Below the pieces are notes generated by a model. That model did not search any database, had not been told where the DNA came from, and worked only from the letters and a program-made list of their open reading frames with translations. Below, piece by piece: positions 20,273-30,117 of a stretch of 64,000 nucleotides of DNA (within the stretch, counting starts at the first letter, position 1; each line of letters starts with the position of its first letter). This DNA is from Macrotrachela quadricornifera (lineage: Eukaryota > Rotifera > Eurotatoria > Philodinida > Philodinidae): NCBI GenBank assembly GCA_022393335.1, contig JAJEKB010018933.1, positions 1 to 64,000 on the forward strand, read 5' to 3'. A program made the translations under genes and the position numbers.

Positions 20273-21388
20273 CAGGGTGGGCCAAAAGTCAATTTACTAA
20301 AAAAAATCGAATATTTCCATTAGAGCTCGAGCAATCGAGGTGATTTTTTTACTAGTAATAAAGGCACGTCCATGCTCCATATCTATAAACACAAGACTAG
20401 AGAGCACCTTTCTCAAATGCCACCGGTGACTTCGACAAAAAAATGAAAAATAATGTACAGAGCAGGAACTAATGTTTTTCCAAGAGTGTATGACCCAAAC
20501 TGCTAACGATATATAATTAAGTTTTATATCAAATGAAAACCTATTAAAAATCGGATATATGAGTATAACTGACAATTCATGAGATGACTATGTATTAGAG
20601 AATTATGGAACTGTAGCAATATGGCTGATGACATCCGTGGGTAGTCAGTCACAAAACTACAAGCTTCTTAAAAATCTCATTCCTTTATTTCTCTTTATAG
20701 ACTTCTCTTCACTGATCATTTTAATAGAAACAAAATTTTAGTTTTACGAATAGACGATGATGCTAGAGTCAAAATACTGCAAAAACATCTTAGCTTCAGC
20801 AGATATATTTGTTTGAGATGAGCAATATTTTGGCTTTAGTAACGTCGTCTATTGGTAAAATTTAAATTTTGTTTTTCCCGAAATGATCAGCAAAGAAAGC
20901 TCTACAAAGAAACATATATGAATCGTTTTTCTGCGAAGCTTGTATTTCTCTACACTGTGCATTGTTTTTCCTTTCTGTGAAAAAGTAACATTTTTTTGTA
21001 GAAATCACTGGTGATACTTGAGAAAGGTTCTCTCTACACTATAAAAAATAAGCGTCGACTAATAAACCTTTTTTTTCATAAACCTTGGCAAAGGTTTGTT
21101 GTACGTTGCAAATTCATATATTCTTGTACTATTTTCTGTGACCATAAACCGTTTATGAGTATATGAATGCAATAAGCACTTAGACGTAGGGTTCATTATT
21201 CCACGTTTTAAACACAATCGTACAATAACAAACCCTTATTCGACGCTTATTTTTTAAAGTGTAGCCTTGTTTTTATAGATATGGAGCATGGATATGCTTT
21301 TATCACTGGTAAAAAAATCAGCTCGTTTGCTCAAGCCATTATGGAGATATTCAATTTTTTTTGGTAAACTGATTTTTGGCCTGCCCTG
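20273..21388. mobile_element. long palindromic TA-flanked element (Tc1/mariner-like foldback)
   Basis: TA precedes (20271-20272) and follows (21389-21390) ends reading CAGGGTGGGCCAAAAGTC and CAGGGCAGGCCAAAAATC. The two arms remain alignable as inverted copies almost to the centre near 20830, so the element is close to one giant hairpin. The left arm has an extra block of about 180 bases (about 20473-20655), and the right arm has the MITE at 21037-21260. CAGGG termini with TA fit Tc1/mariner-related non-autonomous elements. No transposase frame is present. Confidence 0.75.
21037..21260. mobile_element. 224-base MITE nested in the foldback element
   Basis: The ends are inverted copies CACTATAAAAAATAAGCGTC (left) and CACTTTAAAAAATAAGCGTC (right, complemented), flanked by TA at 21035-21036 and 21261-21262. 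Removing the MITE and one TA leaves TCTCTAGCC, which matches the uninterrupted sequence in the opposite arm of the host element (near 20400). The insertion site and the target duplication are therefore verified inside the window. Confidence 0.85.
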
Positions 21389-21390
21389 TA

Positions 21391-22455
21391 TATGTATGTA
21401 CCATCAACAACAGTAATTGCTTTGCCAGATTTACTGTCACACATCAACTGTTGAGCAATTGTTGATGTGTGTTGGTCGATAAGTTTACGATGTGTGATAT
21501 GATTAAATCCTAAATTGGGGGGTATAAAATCGCTCCTCAAAGCACTTCGAGCGCTTTCAAAAGCTCGAGATATTGCTTTCTTGTTTGGTGGTTGATAAAC
21601 TCAGACGAAATTTACATGGTAAAATGACAATTGCTGTACGAATAGATCTATCTCTCGAACTCCGAATATTAGTTTAAATATTTGAGAAATTAGATCATCA
21701 AAATGACTTCTTGAAAGACGTAAAGATTTTATATTCGTCGTCAGACAAAAATTGATGATTGTCAAAATCTAAACGCTTTTATTTTTCAAACAGCATTTGC
21801 CATTTAGTTATTAACAGTTGAATATCATTAGAAGTTAATTTTTTATACTGTATTGAAGATGGTGCAACTTTCTCGATCGCTCCCATTGTTAGCCGATTAT
21901 TTATCATATGATCTAGACAGCATCGAGCACTCTGTGGTATAAAATATAATTTAACAAAATAAAATCACGATCTTCTGAAGAAATAGTTTTAGAACATCTT
22001 TCAATATTTGACGGACATATACAACAAAACTTACGACTTCATAATTTCGTAATTACATTTATTTACAATAAAAAATTATTTTTCTACCTATGAGAAGCAG
22101 TAATGTGGTTCATCTGCAAGCTAACAATATCTTTTTCCACTATTGAATTTAAACTTTGACCGAATTTAGACATTTGATCAGATAAACTCATCTGAATTGT
22201 ATCGAATTTGTATCAATAACTTCTTCAACATCAAACAATTCTTTTTAACACACGCAAAAAAATATTTTCCAATCCGAGATTCTGAGTTTTCGAAGTATAA
22301 TCAGCAGTACAACACGTATTACACACTTTTATTTTTGGTGAAACAAATTTATTTGTTCTAATTGATATGAATAAACGTAAACATTGAGACGTTGATGACC
22401 CCATAGTAGAACCAACAACTAATGAAGCTCTACAAAGACAATAATGATGCGGCAT
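21391..22455 (-). pseudogene. DDE_Tnp_4 (PIF/Harbinger-like) transposase, broken
   Basis: Read on the minus strand from 22455, the pieces follow the order of this transposase family: a Cys-rich N-terminus (CLCRASL, later CNTCC), a middle block (about 21640-21930) with SIQYKKLTSNDIQLLITKWQ and later LSDDEYK, a piece with RSIRTAIVILPCKFRL, and the start of the catalytic domain (PPNLGFNHITHRKLID and VVDGTYIY, the Asp being the first DDE residue). Several stops and frameshifts intervene. The protein should continue past TYIY but ends at the TA where the foldback element sits. The rest of the catalytic domain is not on the other side. Confidence 0.65.
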
Positions 22456-24496
22456 ATTTATGTAGTTTTACGAAAATAATACGTATTAAAACAATAAATT
22501 CTTTCGTTCTATCAGCACGAAATCGTTCCAACACGTATTAATCTTATGATAGACTAATATCCAAGTCACTTACATTATCTCTCGTTTTATCCAAGTTTTT
22601 TGAATGCAAAGATCATATATCTTCTACTATACTATTCTACAAAAAGTCATTTTTTCTCCTTTATTGTAATCCTATTAGTGTTATGGCACGCATTTACAAC
22701 GTACCATAGGATGAATCATAGTATGGGTATTATTTATATGGTCGCTATAGATATTACTTTCTTTTGTTTTATCAGGTAACTTTCGAGGTGTTTTCTCTTG
22801 GATTTTTTCTTTTCTTTTCTTTTCATAATAACATCTCATGTATTTTTTCAATAATACATGAGAACCTTTTGGTTTATTCCATTCAGTTGATTGTTAACAT
22901 GTTATATAAATAGTTGCCGTTTTCTATGTGAATGTTGCCTGTTTTACATCTTCAAGGAAACATATACGTATCAACGTATAAAGGACATGACAATTAGCTT
23001 CATCATATTCGCCAATAGTGTTTACTACAAAATGGAGCAAAGACAAATGTGCGGAACACGAGAAAGAGCCATATATACACTACAGTCATCATTACTAGGA
23101 CATTATTATATAACAAAACAGAGCTGCTAATTCATAAATAAATGAAGGTGACACTCGTTCATACTGATCATGATTGGATAAACTATTATCAGAACTATAG
23201 TCATAATAGTCATATATGACCTAGTATATGATAATATGGTCTTGATCAACTATAGCTATGAATAATATTTTGATAGTACTAAGAAAGAGCTACCGATTCA
23301 CATATGAATCATTTTGGTTGTCTATCCCGTTGATGCACAATGAGGAAGAGATTCTGACAGATGCTATGGACTTGTATAGATATATGACAATATACATCAT
23401 ACAGCCGATGATGATATTCGAACAATAGAATGTATTTCACGAGTATTGATAATTCTCAAATATTGTATACTGTTAGATTCATTCACGTTAGCATAAATAT
23501 TCATCAATATGATAGTATATTGTCTATTGGAAGAACAAGTCATTTTATTAAATATATAAATATCAAAACTATTTCCTACTATCGACATTTATAGATAAAA
23601 AAAAACACTAATTAATGTAAAAATCAAAAGAATTCTAAATTAGTTTAAAATAAAAAAATAATTTAATATTATTTTGGTTTAAAAGTAATGTTTTTTATAT
23701 AGATGCACATTACTGAGAAGGTTAATTTTTCTTATAATAAAAAATAGTAAAAGGACAATAGACCATTTTTGCCATGAAAACAACAAGCAGACTATACACA
23801 AAATCTACATCTCAGCGAATATTTGATTTTATGTGTGAAATTTTATTGTGATGAAAAAAAACCCTTTTATATAAATGACGTGAATAAATACAGAATACTA
23901 AGTAATACAACAAAAACAAAATCAATTAAACTAGAAAAAAAAATGACGTTGTTTGTATTTGATAAATTTGTTTACCTGATATAATTTAAATTAAAAAAGA
24001 ATAAAATGATAACATACTGAATACAATGAATACAAAATCAAGATCATCAAATTAATAACAGAATAATGCATTGCAAATCAATCTCAAAATATCTTGTCGC
24101 AAACAAGAGGGAATACTTTCATATCTATTATAGAAAATATATATCATTACTTTTGGACATATTATTATGTTTGAAAAAAAATAAAGTCTTGGGTACTTAT
24201 GTTCCCTTTTATTAAACTGCAAATATTGAAGAAGAATTTTTTTTGATTGAAATTTGTTATTCAATTGACTCATGTTGGTTACGTGATCTTTTGACACTAT
24301 ATAATGACCTGTGTACCAAAAAAAATTTGCTCCATTTTGTTTATAGCAACTAACGAAAATCAGGAGAATCATTTTGACACAGATCGAAATTGTTTTGTAT
24401 TTCGAATGTGAATATAAAAGGTGAACAATGAAATTTTTCTTTCATTTCTTATTTACATAAGCAATCAGTATTCAAACAGAAGAAAACAAGTTTTTT
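22456..24496. other. intergenic, very AT-rich
   Basis: No supported gene. The stretch at 23600-24050 is extremely AT-rich. A minus-strand frame at 24052-24372 is composed of AT-rich codons without a motif. The last about 60 bases resemble the sequence just before the next gene at 25699 (shared TTTTTCTTTCATT and ACATAAG phrases), showing that the two TPR genes were duplicated with their 5' flanks. Confidence 0.4.
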
Positions 24497-25196
24497 ATGA
24501 TTTCATTGCCAGGCATGGCTACACATTTGAATAAAAATGAGTAAGTGAAAATAATTTTGTTTTTGTGTGTAATGAAAAATTATGCTACAGATTGTAGTTT
24601 ATCTAATTTAGTGGAATTGATTTGCAAATATTTTACCCATGAGAAGTTTTTGTTAATAAATTAAGATCTTCTTGATGTTATAACACTAGTAAACATATTT
24701 TACTTTTTGATTTAATAAGTAATTCGAACTGTTTCCATATGATGAAAAATAACGTTATTAGAAGGGTTTTTTAATAGTCAGAATCTAAAAACTTACAAGA
24801 TATAATGAATATTAGAGTCTTGATATAACAATAGGGCAATAAATGGCAAAAAGTTATGCAAGTTTGCAAGAATAAGTAGTCGATTAGTTGAAGACTTTTC
24901 CTTATAAACCCGTATTTCGTTAATGCAACATTTAAGGAGACTTAATTTTTTGAGTATATTTATGATATAAATTGATTTTTATATCCTAAATACAATAATT
25001 TATTTTAGTTTGTCGATTCATTCTGAAGAAGAAATTCAAGCACAAGAATTAGTAAAAAATGGTCAAATTGATCAAGCTTTATNNNNNNNNNNAAATGGAA
25101 AATAATATTCAACGTATTGCTCAAATGGAACAGTACAATGGTCCAAATTCATATTTATATTTATCGAAAATTTTGTTTAAGATTTTAATTTTATGA
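24497..25196 (+). CDS. TPR gene, paralogue of the next gene, interrupted by an assembly gap
   Basis: Exon 1 (24497-24540, MISLPGMATH...) ends at GTAAGTG. A second exon begins after TTTTAG at 25009 and reads in phase: EEEIQAQELVKNGQIDQAL, nearly identical in design to the start of the TPR part of the gene at 25699-28763. After a run of ten N (25083-25092) the frame resumes as MENNIQRIAQMEQ, which matches the last residues of that gene, and stops at 25194-25196. The middle of the TPR region is therefore missing from the assembly, and the ten N stand for an unknown length. No ART exons lie between exons 1 and 2, so this copy is TPR-only or lost them. Confidence 0.6.
25083..25092. other. assembly gap (10 N)
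   Basis: Ten undetermined bases. The flanks match the beginning and the very end of the paralogous TPR region, where the complete gene at 25699-28763 has about 850 bases. The true gap is thus probably several hundred bases. Confidence 0.9.
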
Positions 25197-25698
25197 GAAA
25201 ATGTTTTTTTTTTTAAAACTATCTTTCTTTGCAATTACATATTATCGTTAATGATATATATATATATCTATTGATAATCGAACTGTTGAAATATATTTTA
25301 AATTAATTGAAAATAGCATTGAATCACTTATATAGGACCCATGTTATACAAACCGATGTTAATCGATGCTAATATGTGCAACTAGACAATACCCCTTGCC
25401 TCTATTTTTTGAATGTTTTAGATTGATATGATTTTTATTTTACCGAAAATAAATCTAAAAATAATAAATAATAAAAGAATGAATCTAAAAAAGTATAGAA
25501 TTAAAAAATACTTAAAGAAATTCTTTCATCGGCATTTTTAAATGTCATTATTAGATGATAAGAAAAAAAGCTTTTAAAACATTAAAGAATTTTTGTTGTT
25601 CTTATGAGTATGTGCATGAAATTTGTGCAACGATATTTTTCTTTCATTTATTTTTTATTCACATAAGTAAACGAATACCGAAAATACAATCTTACATT
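25197..25698. other. spacer between tandem TPR genes
   Basis: AT-rich spacer containing a short TA microsatellite (25256-25266) and the putative promoter of the ART-TPR gene. No coding sequence is recognised. Confidence 0.35.
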
Positions 25699-28600
25699 AT
25701 GTCGTCACCAAACATGTACACTCTTGTTGATAGAATAGAGTAAGTAAAATTTATTTTCTAGAATAGATTCATTTTATAATAAATAATAGTTATTAGAGAT
25801 GCATATTGATTATATAAAAACTTGATAAAATAAAATCTAATCTTATTTTTTGTCTTAGTGATGGAGGTACACCAAATAGACGACGTGAATCAGTAACTCG
25901 TTTTCAAATACCATCAAGAATTGGTATAAATCAAACATCTATTCGTTCTTCATTACCTATTGTTCATTCAATTGATGAATTAATATCTGATGATAAATAT
26001 TCATTTATTAATAATGATTATGAAAATATTCTTTTTATTTTTCTTGATCTTTATTCTCAATTAACATCACATTTAATTGGTTCACTTCGAACAATAAATG
26101 ATGATATTCAAATCTATACAGATATAATTACTTGTCTTGATATATTACGAACTTCAAAAAATCGAATTTTTTTTATTTCTTCATCTGATGATAAACAATT
26201 AATTGAAGAAATTCATAATATACATAAAATTGAAGCAATATTTATTTTTAATTCTCAAGGACAAATTGATAATCGATTTCCAAAATTATATGGTATATAT
26301 GCACATTTTGAAGAATTATTAACAGCTTTAAAAGATACACTTGAATGGTTTGAACAAACACAAATAGAATTATTTGTATTTGAACGTGATAGAATATTTC
26401 TTTGGTCACAATTATGGAAAGAAGAAGTAAATAATTAACAAAAGTATAGAATATTTAAAAAAAAAATAATATTTTTATTTAGTTTATAAAAGTAAAAAAA
26501 CCTATAATTATATCAACTAAAGAAAATCTTATTCATATAGCTGAAAATTATTATCGAGGAAATATTAAATTACATCAATTAATCAATGATTTTAATCAAT
26601 TTTATACTAAAAATGATGCCTTACAATGGTGTTTTATTTCTCCATTTCCATCACGTTTTCTTCGTCGTACACTTCATTCCTATAATACTGAAATTCTTAA
26701 TATTTGTCAATTTTTACTTATTGATATATCTCGTTTAATACAACAACAATCAAATAAAAAATCAAGTTATGAATTATACAAAGGTATGAAGATGACAAAT
26801 GAATATCTTGATAAATTAGCAAATTATACTGGTAAACTAATATGTACAAAAGGTTTTCTTCTATGTAATCAATCAAGAAAGACAGCATTATCAATTGCTA
26901 ATTCACCAGATCATCGTCCTGATCTTATGCCAGTTATATTCAAAATAACTTATAATACATCAGTTCCTATTGCTGAATTGCCTGTAAAAGATACGGCATC
27001 ACTTATAATTTTTGATATTTATACTGTTTTTCGAGTAAAATATGTTAATCGTGGATCAGTATCTATTGTAAAAATTGAATCAGCAGATGAAGATGGAAGA
27101 AGTCTAGCATTAGAATATCGAATGAAATATAAATCGGAAAGTATAGAAAATCTACTCAATCAACTTTTAATTCCTTCAAAACCTCCGACAAAATTACCAC
27201 CACTTCAAAAACGACCATTACCGTTATCTGTATCACCAGATTTATCAACAAATGAAGTTAGGTAAAGATTTAATTTACTTGTTGGACGAAAATTTGTGTT
27301 CTATTTGTATAAAAAAAGCTTATCAATACAGTTTCTTTATAGTTAAAATATTATTACTTCAATTTTATAAATACATATTTGCAACGAACCTGAGAAGGGA
27401 GCCATAAGATAACTCGGAACTTCAGTTGGTGTTAACTACTTCTTCTAAAATTTTCTCTAACTAGTATTTTATTCTGACCAAGTTTTATCTGTTAATAAGA
27501 AGACAATTGTCTGTAACGATGGTCTAAAGAAAAAGAAGGAGAATACCTCGCGTTTCGACTATCATTCAGTATAGGGTAACGTCCAAGGACATTTCCATTA
27601 GATCGATTGAGCTCCCCATACATACTGACTAACCACGTACCTGGTGACTTATCCAGGGTCGTTCCATAGCTGATAGTACAGAGGTTCGAATACAGTGTCA
27701 AACAACGTAACCACTCAGCCATGGAGGCTAATGGTAACCTGTCTGTAATGGAGAGGAAGAAAACCGAAAAATGTTTTACATATATCGTGCCTGATCGTAT
27801 TCAACAGCAACCGTCTGCAAGGGGTCAGGAGAGGAAGTAGAAAACCATTACCTTAAAATTTACGCTCACATATTTAAATGTTCATTCCATAAAATTGATT
27901 CTAGTTTATCTGTAATATATGATAATGAAGAAATGCAAGCACAAGACCTTGCAAAAACTGGTCAAATTGATGAAGCCATAACTATTTATCAACAAATAAA
28001 ACCTGAATCAGCTCGAATATTCAAAGCTATTGGTGTATTGTATGCTGAAAAAAAAGGTGATTATGATTCTGCAATCGTATATTATAAAAAAGCACTTAAA
28101 ATTGAAGAAAAAGTAAGAAAATAATTCATGAAAAAAAAAGGATTAAATTAATTATTAAAAAATGTTTCATAGAAAGGTGAAGATGTTACCGATACTTTAT
28201 CACGCCTTGGTATTGTTCATCAAAATCGTCATGAATATGATTTGGCTATGGCATGCCATACTCGTGCACTCAATATACGAAAAAAAGCACCACTTGTTGA
28301 TCATATATTAGTAGCTAATAGTCTTATTGGAATAGCAAATGCTTATTGGGGTCAACAAAATTTAACTGAAGCACTTAATTATGCTCAACAAGCATTAAAA
28401 TTAAATGATTCTTTTGAATCTGGAAATGATTTGAATATAGCTGCAAATTTAGCTATATTAGCAAATATTCATTATAATTCTGGTGATGCTAATCAAGCTC
28501 TTGAAATAGTTACAAGAGCATTAGGTCTTCTTGAACGTTGTGTACCATCAGATTCACTAACATTAGCTTCTTTAATTAATAATATTGCGACAATTCAAGT

Positions 28601-28763
28601 TGCAACAGGATCATTCACTGATGCTCGAAATAGTTTTAATAGAGCGTTAGAAATTTGTAAAAAATCTCTTTCAGAAGGACATCCAACACGAGTATCGATG
28701 GAAACAAATCTACAACGAATCATTGAAATGGAACAGAGGAATGAAAAAAGTTCAAATTCATGA
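25699..28763 (+). CDS. ART-TPR protein with degenerate ADP-ribosyltransferase site
   Basis: Five exons join without a phase error: 25699-25739, 25859-26426, 26483-27261, 27905-28112 and 28173-28763, giving 728 residues. Residues about 55-205 form the receiver-like N-terminal domain common in bdelloid ART proteins. The ART fold follows (about 295-430), seen in LYKGMKM, GFLLCN and YTVFRVKYV. The R-S-ExE signature of arginine ARTs is altered: YKG instead of YRG, LLCN where STS is usual, and SLIIF in place of ExEVLF, so catalysis is doubtful. Residues about 475-715 hold kinesin-light-chain-type TPRs (for example YDSAIVYYKKALKIEEK). AATAAA follows at 28816. Probably a binding or decoy protein; this role is inference. 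Intron 3 (643 bases) carries a SINE-like insertion. Confidence 0.85.
27508..27748 (-). mobile_element. tRNA-derived SINE-like insertion in an intron
   Basis: On the minus strand the sequence has TGGCTGAGTGG (27711-27721), a good pol III A box, and TATTCGAACCTC (27681-27692), resembling a B box. The 9-base word TGTCTGTAA occurs at both edges (27508-27516 and 27740-27748) and is a candidate target duplication around a 223-base body. The A-B distance is shorter than in a tRNA and there is no clear A-rich tail, so this is a tentative call. Confidence 0.5.
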
Positions 28764-28876
28764 TTATGATTGACTTTAAATCAAACTTTTTTCTTTTAAA
28801 AAAACAAAACCTATTAATAAAAATCAATATGTTCATATAGATAATTCTTACTAAAAGACATATCATATCAAGATAA

Positions 28877-29290
28877 TTAACACATACGACCGGATTCAGT
28901 TTTCTTAGAAAATTTTTCCGAGATGTTCGTTTTTATAAACAGTTAACTTCTAATAAATATATTTAATGACCTCTTCGTTATCTTCTTTATATCACTACAT
29001 AATGAGTCGTTTTTTTCCAGTAGTGTCACATATCCAGGATTTTGGAGATCCCACCGCGTCTCCTGAGAGAGATGCTGTATCTCTCGCAGGGGATGCGGGT
29101 GCGGATGTGAGGGATGTGCATCTCTAGCGAAAATCTTACATCTCCGATGACAAACGACCACACCTCCCGGATGTAGGTGTGGTGTCTCCCGAAGGTGATG
29201 CGGCATCTCCCGCAGCAGACACGATGGCATCACCAAAATCCTGGATATGTGACACTACTCCAAAACATTGTATGAAAGGACTATTTTAGA
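28877..29290 (+). mobile_element. decayed piggyBac 5' end (relic)
   Basis: From TTAA at 28877 the sequence follows the left end of the intact piggyBac at 7527 with many substitutions. Shared phrases include TTAACACAT, TTTTCTTAGAAAA and ATAATGAGT/GTAATGAGT, spread over about 140 bases. The match resumes after the MITE at 29019-29259 (GTATGAAA). No transposase gene or right end remains, so it is a solo, diverged terminus of the same or a sister family. Confidence 0.6.
29019..29259. mobile_element. GC-rich MITE nested in the piggyBac relic
   Basis: Perfect 27-base terminal inverted repeats (29019-29045 and 29233-29259) begin AGTAGTGTCACATATCCAGG. The body is GC-rich with repeated GGAGAT / ATCTCC and GATGCGG phrases and has no coding capacity. 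A 2-base CC on each side may be the target duplication. It interrupts sequence alignable to the piggyBac end, so it is younger than that relic. Confidence 0.75.
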
Positions 29291-29760
29291 GGTGTTGCAT
29301 AATCAATATGAACCCTGAGCTTTAATTTACTTTTAACTTCTGATCAAAATAAATAATGAGTTCATAAAAGAAGAAACTACAGGCACTTCCAACAAAGAAC
29401 AAAATAAATTTACATAAATGTGCAGAATTTCATGCTCTATCTTTCTAGATATTAAAAATGAAATATAAGGTAACAACCTATTTATGATATTAACCGACAC
29501 AGTCGATTATGCCTTTTAGTTTGATTTTGTTTTACGGTGCCAAATAAAATTTCATAATCAGTATAGCAATAGATGAAAGTCACATGTCTAACTCTTCAGC
29601 AACCGTTGATAATCGTCTTCATTGAGAAATTTTAAGAAGAACGAAAATTTTAGGGTGCATGTAATAACCTTTCTTATTAGCAGTATTCACGATACATACA
29701 TTGATTTCAATACATGAATTTTTATTTTATCGGTTTCTCAAAGCTTAACCGGTACACTGA
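29291..29760. other. intergenic, 3' flank of the small secreted gene
   Basis: No gene recognised. A minus-strand AATAAA (29721-29726 on this strand as TTTATT) lies about 35 bases past the stop of the gene that ends at 29761, and is a likely polyadenylation signal. Confidence 0.4.
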
Positions 29761-30117
29761 TTAGTTGCAAATTATGCGTCTTGCATCACGTTTGCCAAGA
29801 CTACTACCAGCACCACACATCGCTTCATACAGTGCACCTGGATTCTTACCATGTGCATTTCCTATTGCTCCACCGATTTGACCAGCTGTAGTTAATATTG
29901 CAGCTGCCACCAGAAACGGAATAGCTCTTCCATCGAGTTTGCTGTCTTCGACTTTGAGTGCGTATAAATTGTTAATATAACTCATCAGTTCTTGGGCAGT
30001 CAGCGGTATTTCTACATTTCTTCGCAGCTTCAAACCTGTTTCCAAATAAGTGTTGGTGTGAGGCATGCCAGCAGCTACCATTACTATTAATAATATGAAT
30101 AAAACTGTGTTGTACAT
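29761..30117 (-). CDS. small secreted glycine-rich protein, possible peptide precursor
   Basis: A 118-residue frame with a clear signal peptide (about residues 1-18) and no membrane helix other than a moderately hydrophobic Ala-rich stretch (about 65-90) that continues as GQIGGAIGNAHGKNPG. It ends in GKRDARRIICN: a Gly-Lys-Arg site (an amidation/convertase signal in peptide precursors) followed by Arg-Arg and only two cysteines in the mature part (C100 and C117 approximately). The design fits either a short antimicrobial-type protein or a peptide hormone precursor. I recognise no family. It is intronless and has a polyadenylation signal just downstream. Confidence 0.6.
   Translation of the reverse strand: MYNTVLFILLIVMVAAGMPHTNTYLETGLKLRRNVEIPLTAQELMSYINNLYALKVEDSKLDGRAIPFLVAAAILTTAGQIGGAIGNAHGKNPGALYEAMCGAGSSLGKRDARRIICN

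Noticed and set aside
27681..27721. Possible true tRNA gene
   Set aside because: The A-B spacing is too short and no cloverleaf can be drawn; SINE-like is the better explanation.
27492..27722. A 76-codon frame MAEWLRCLTLY... on the minus strand
   Set aside because: It is produced by the SINE-like sequence (A box and B box region), not a protein gene.
28943..29236. A His/Pro-rich frame of 97 codons
   Set aside because: It lies inside the GC-rich MITE, whose inner repeats create it.
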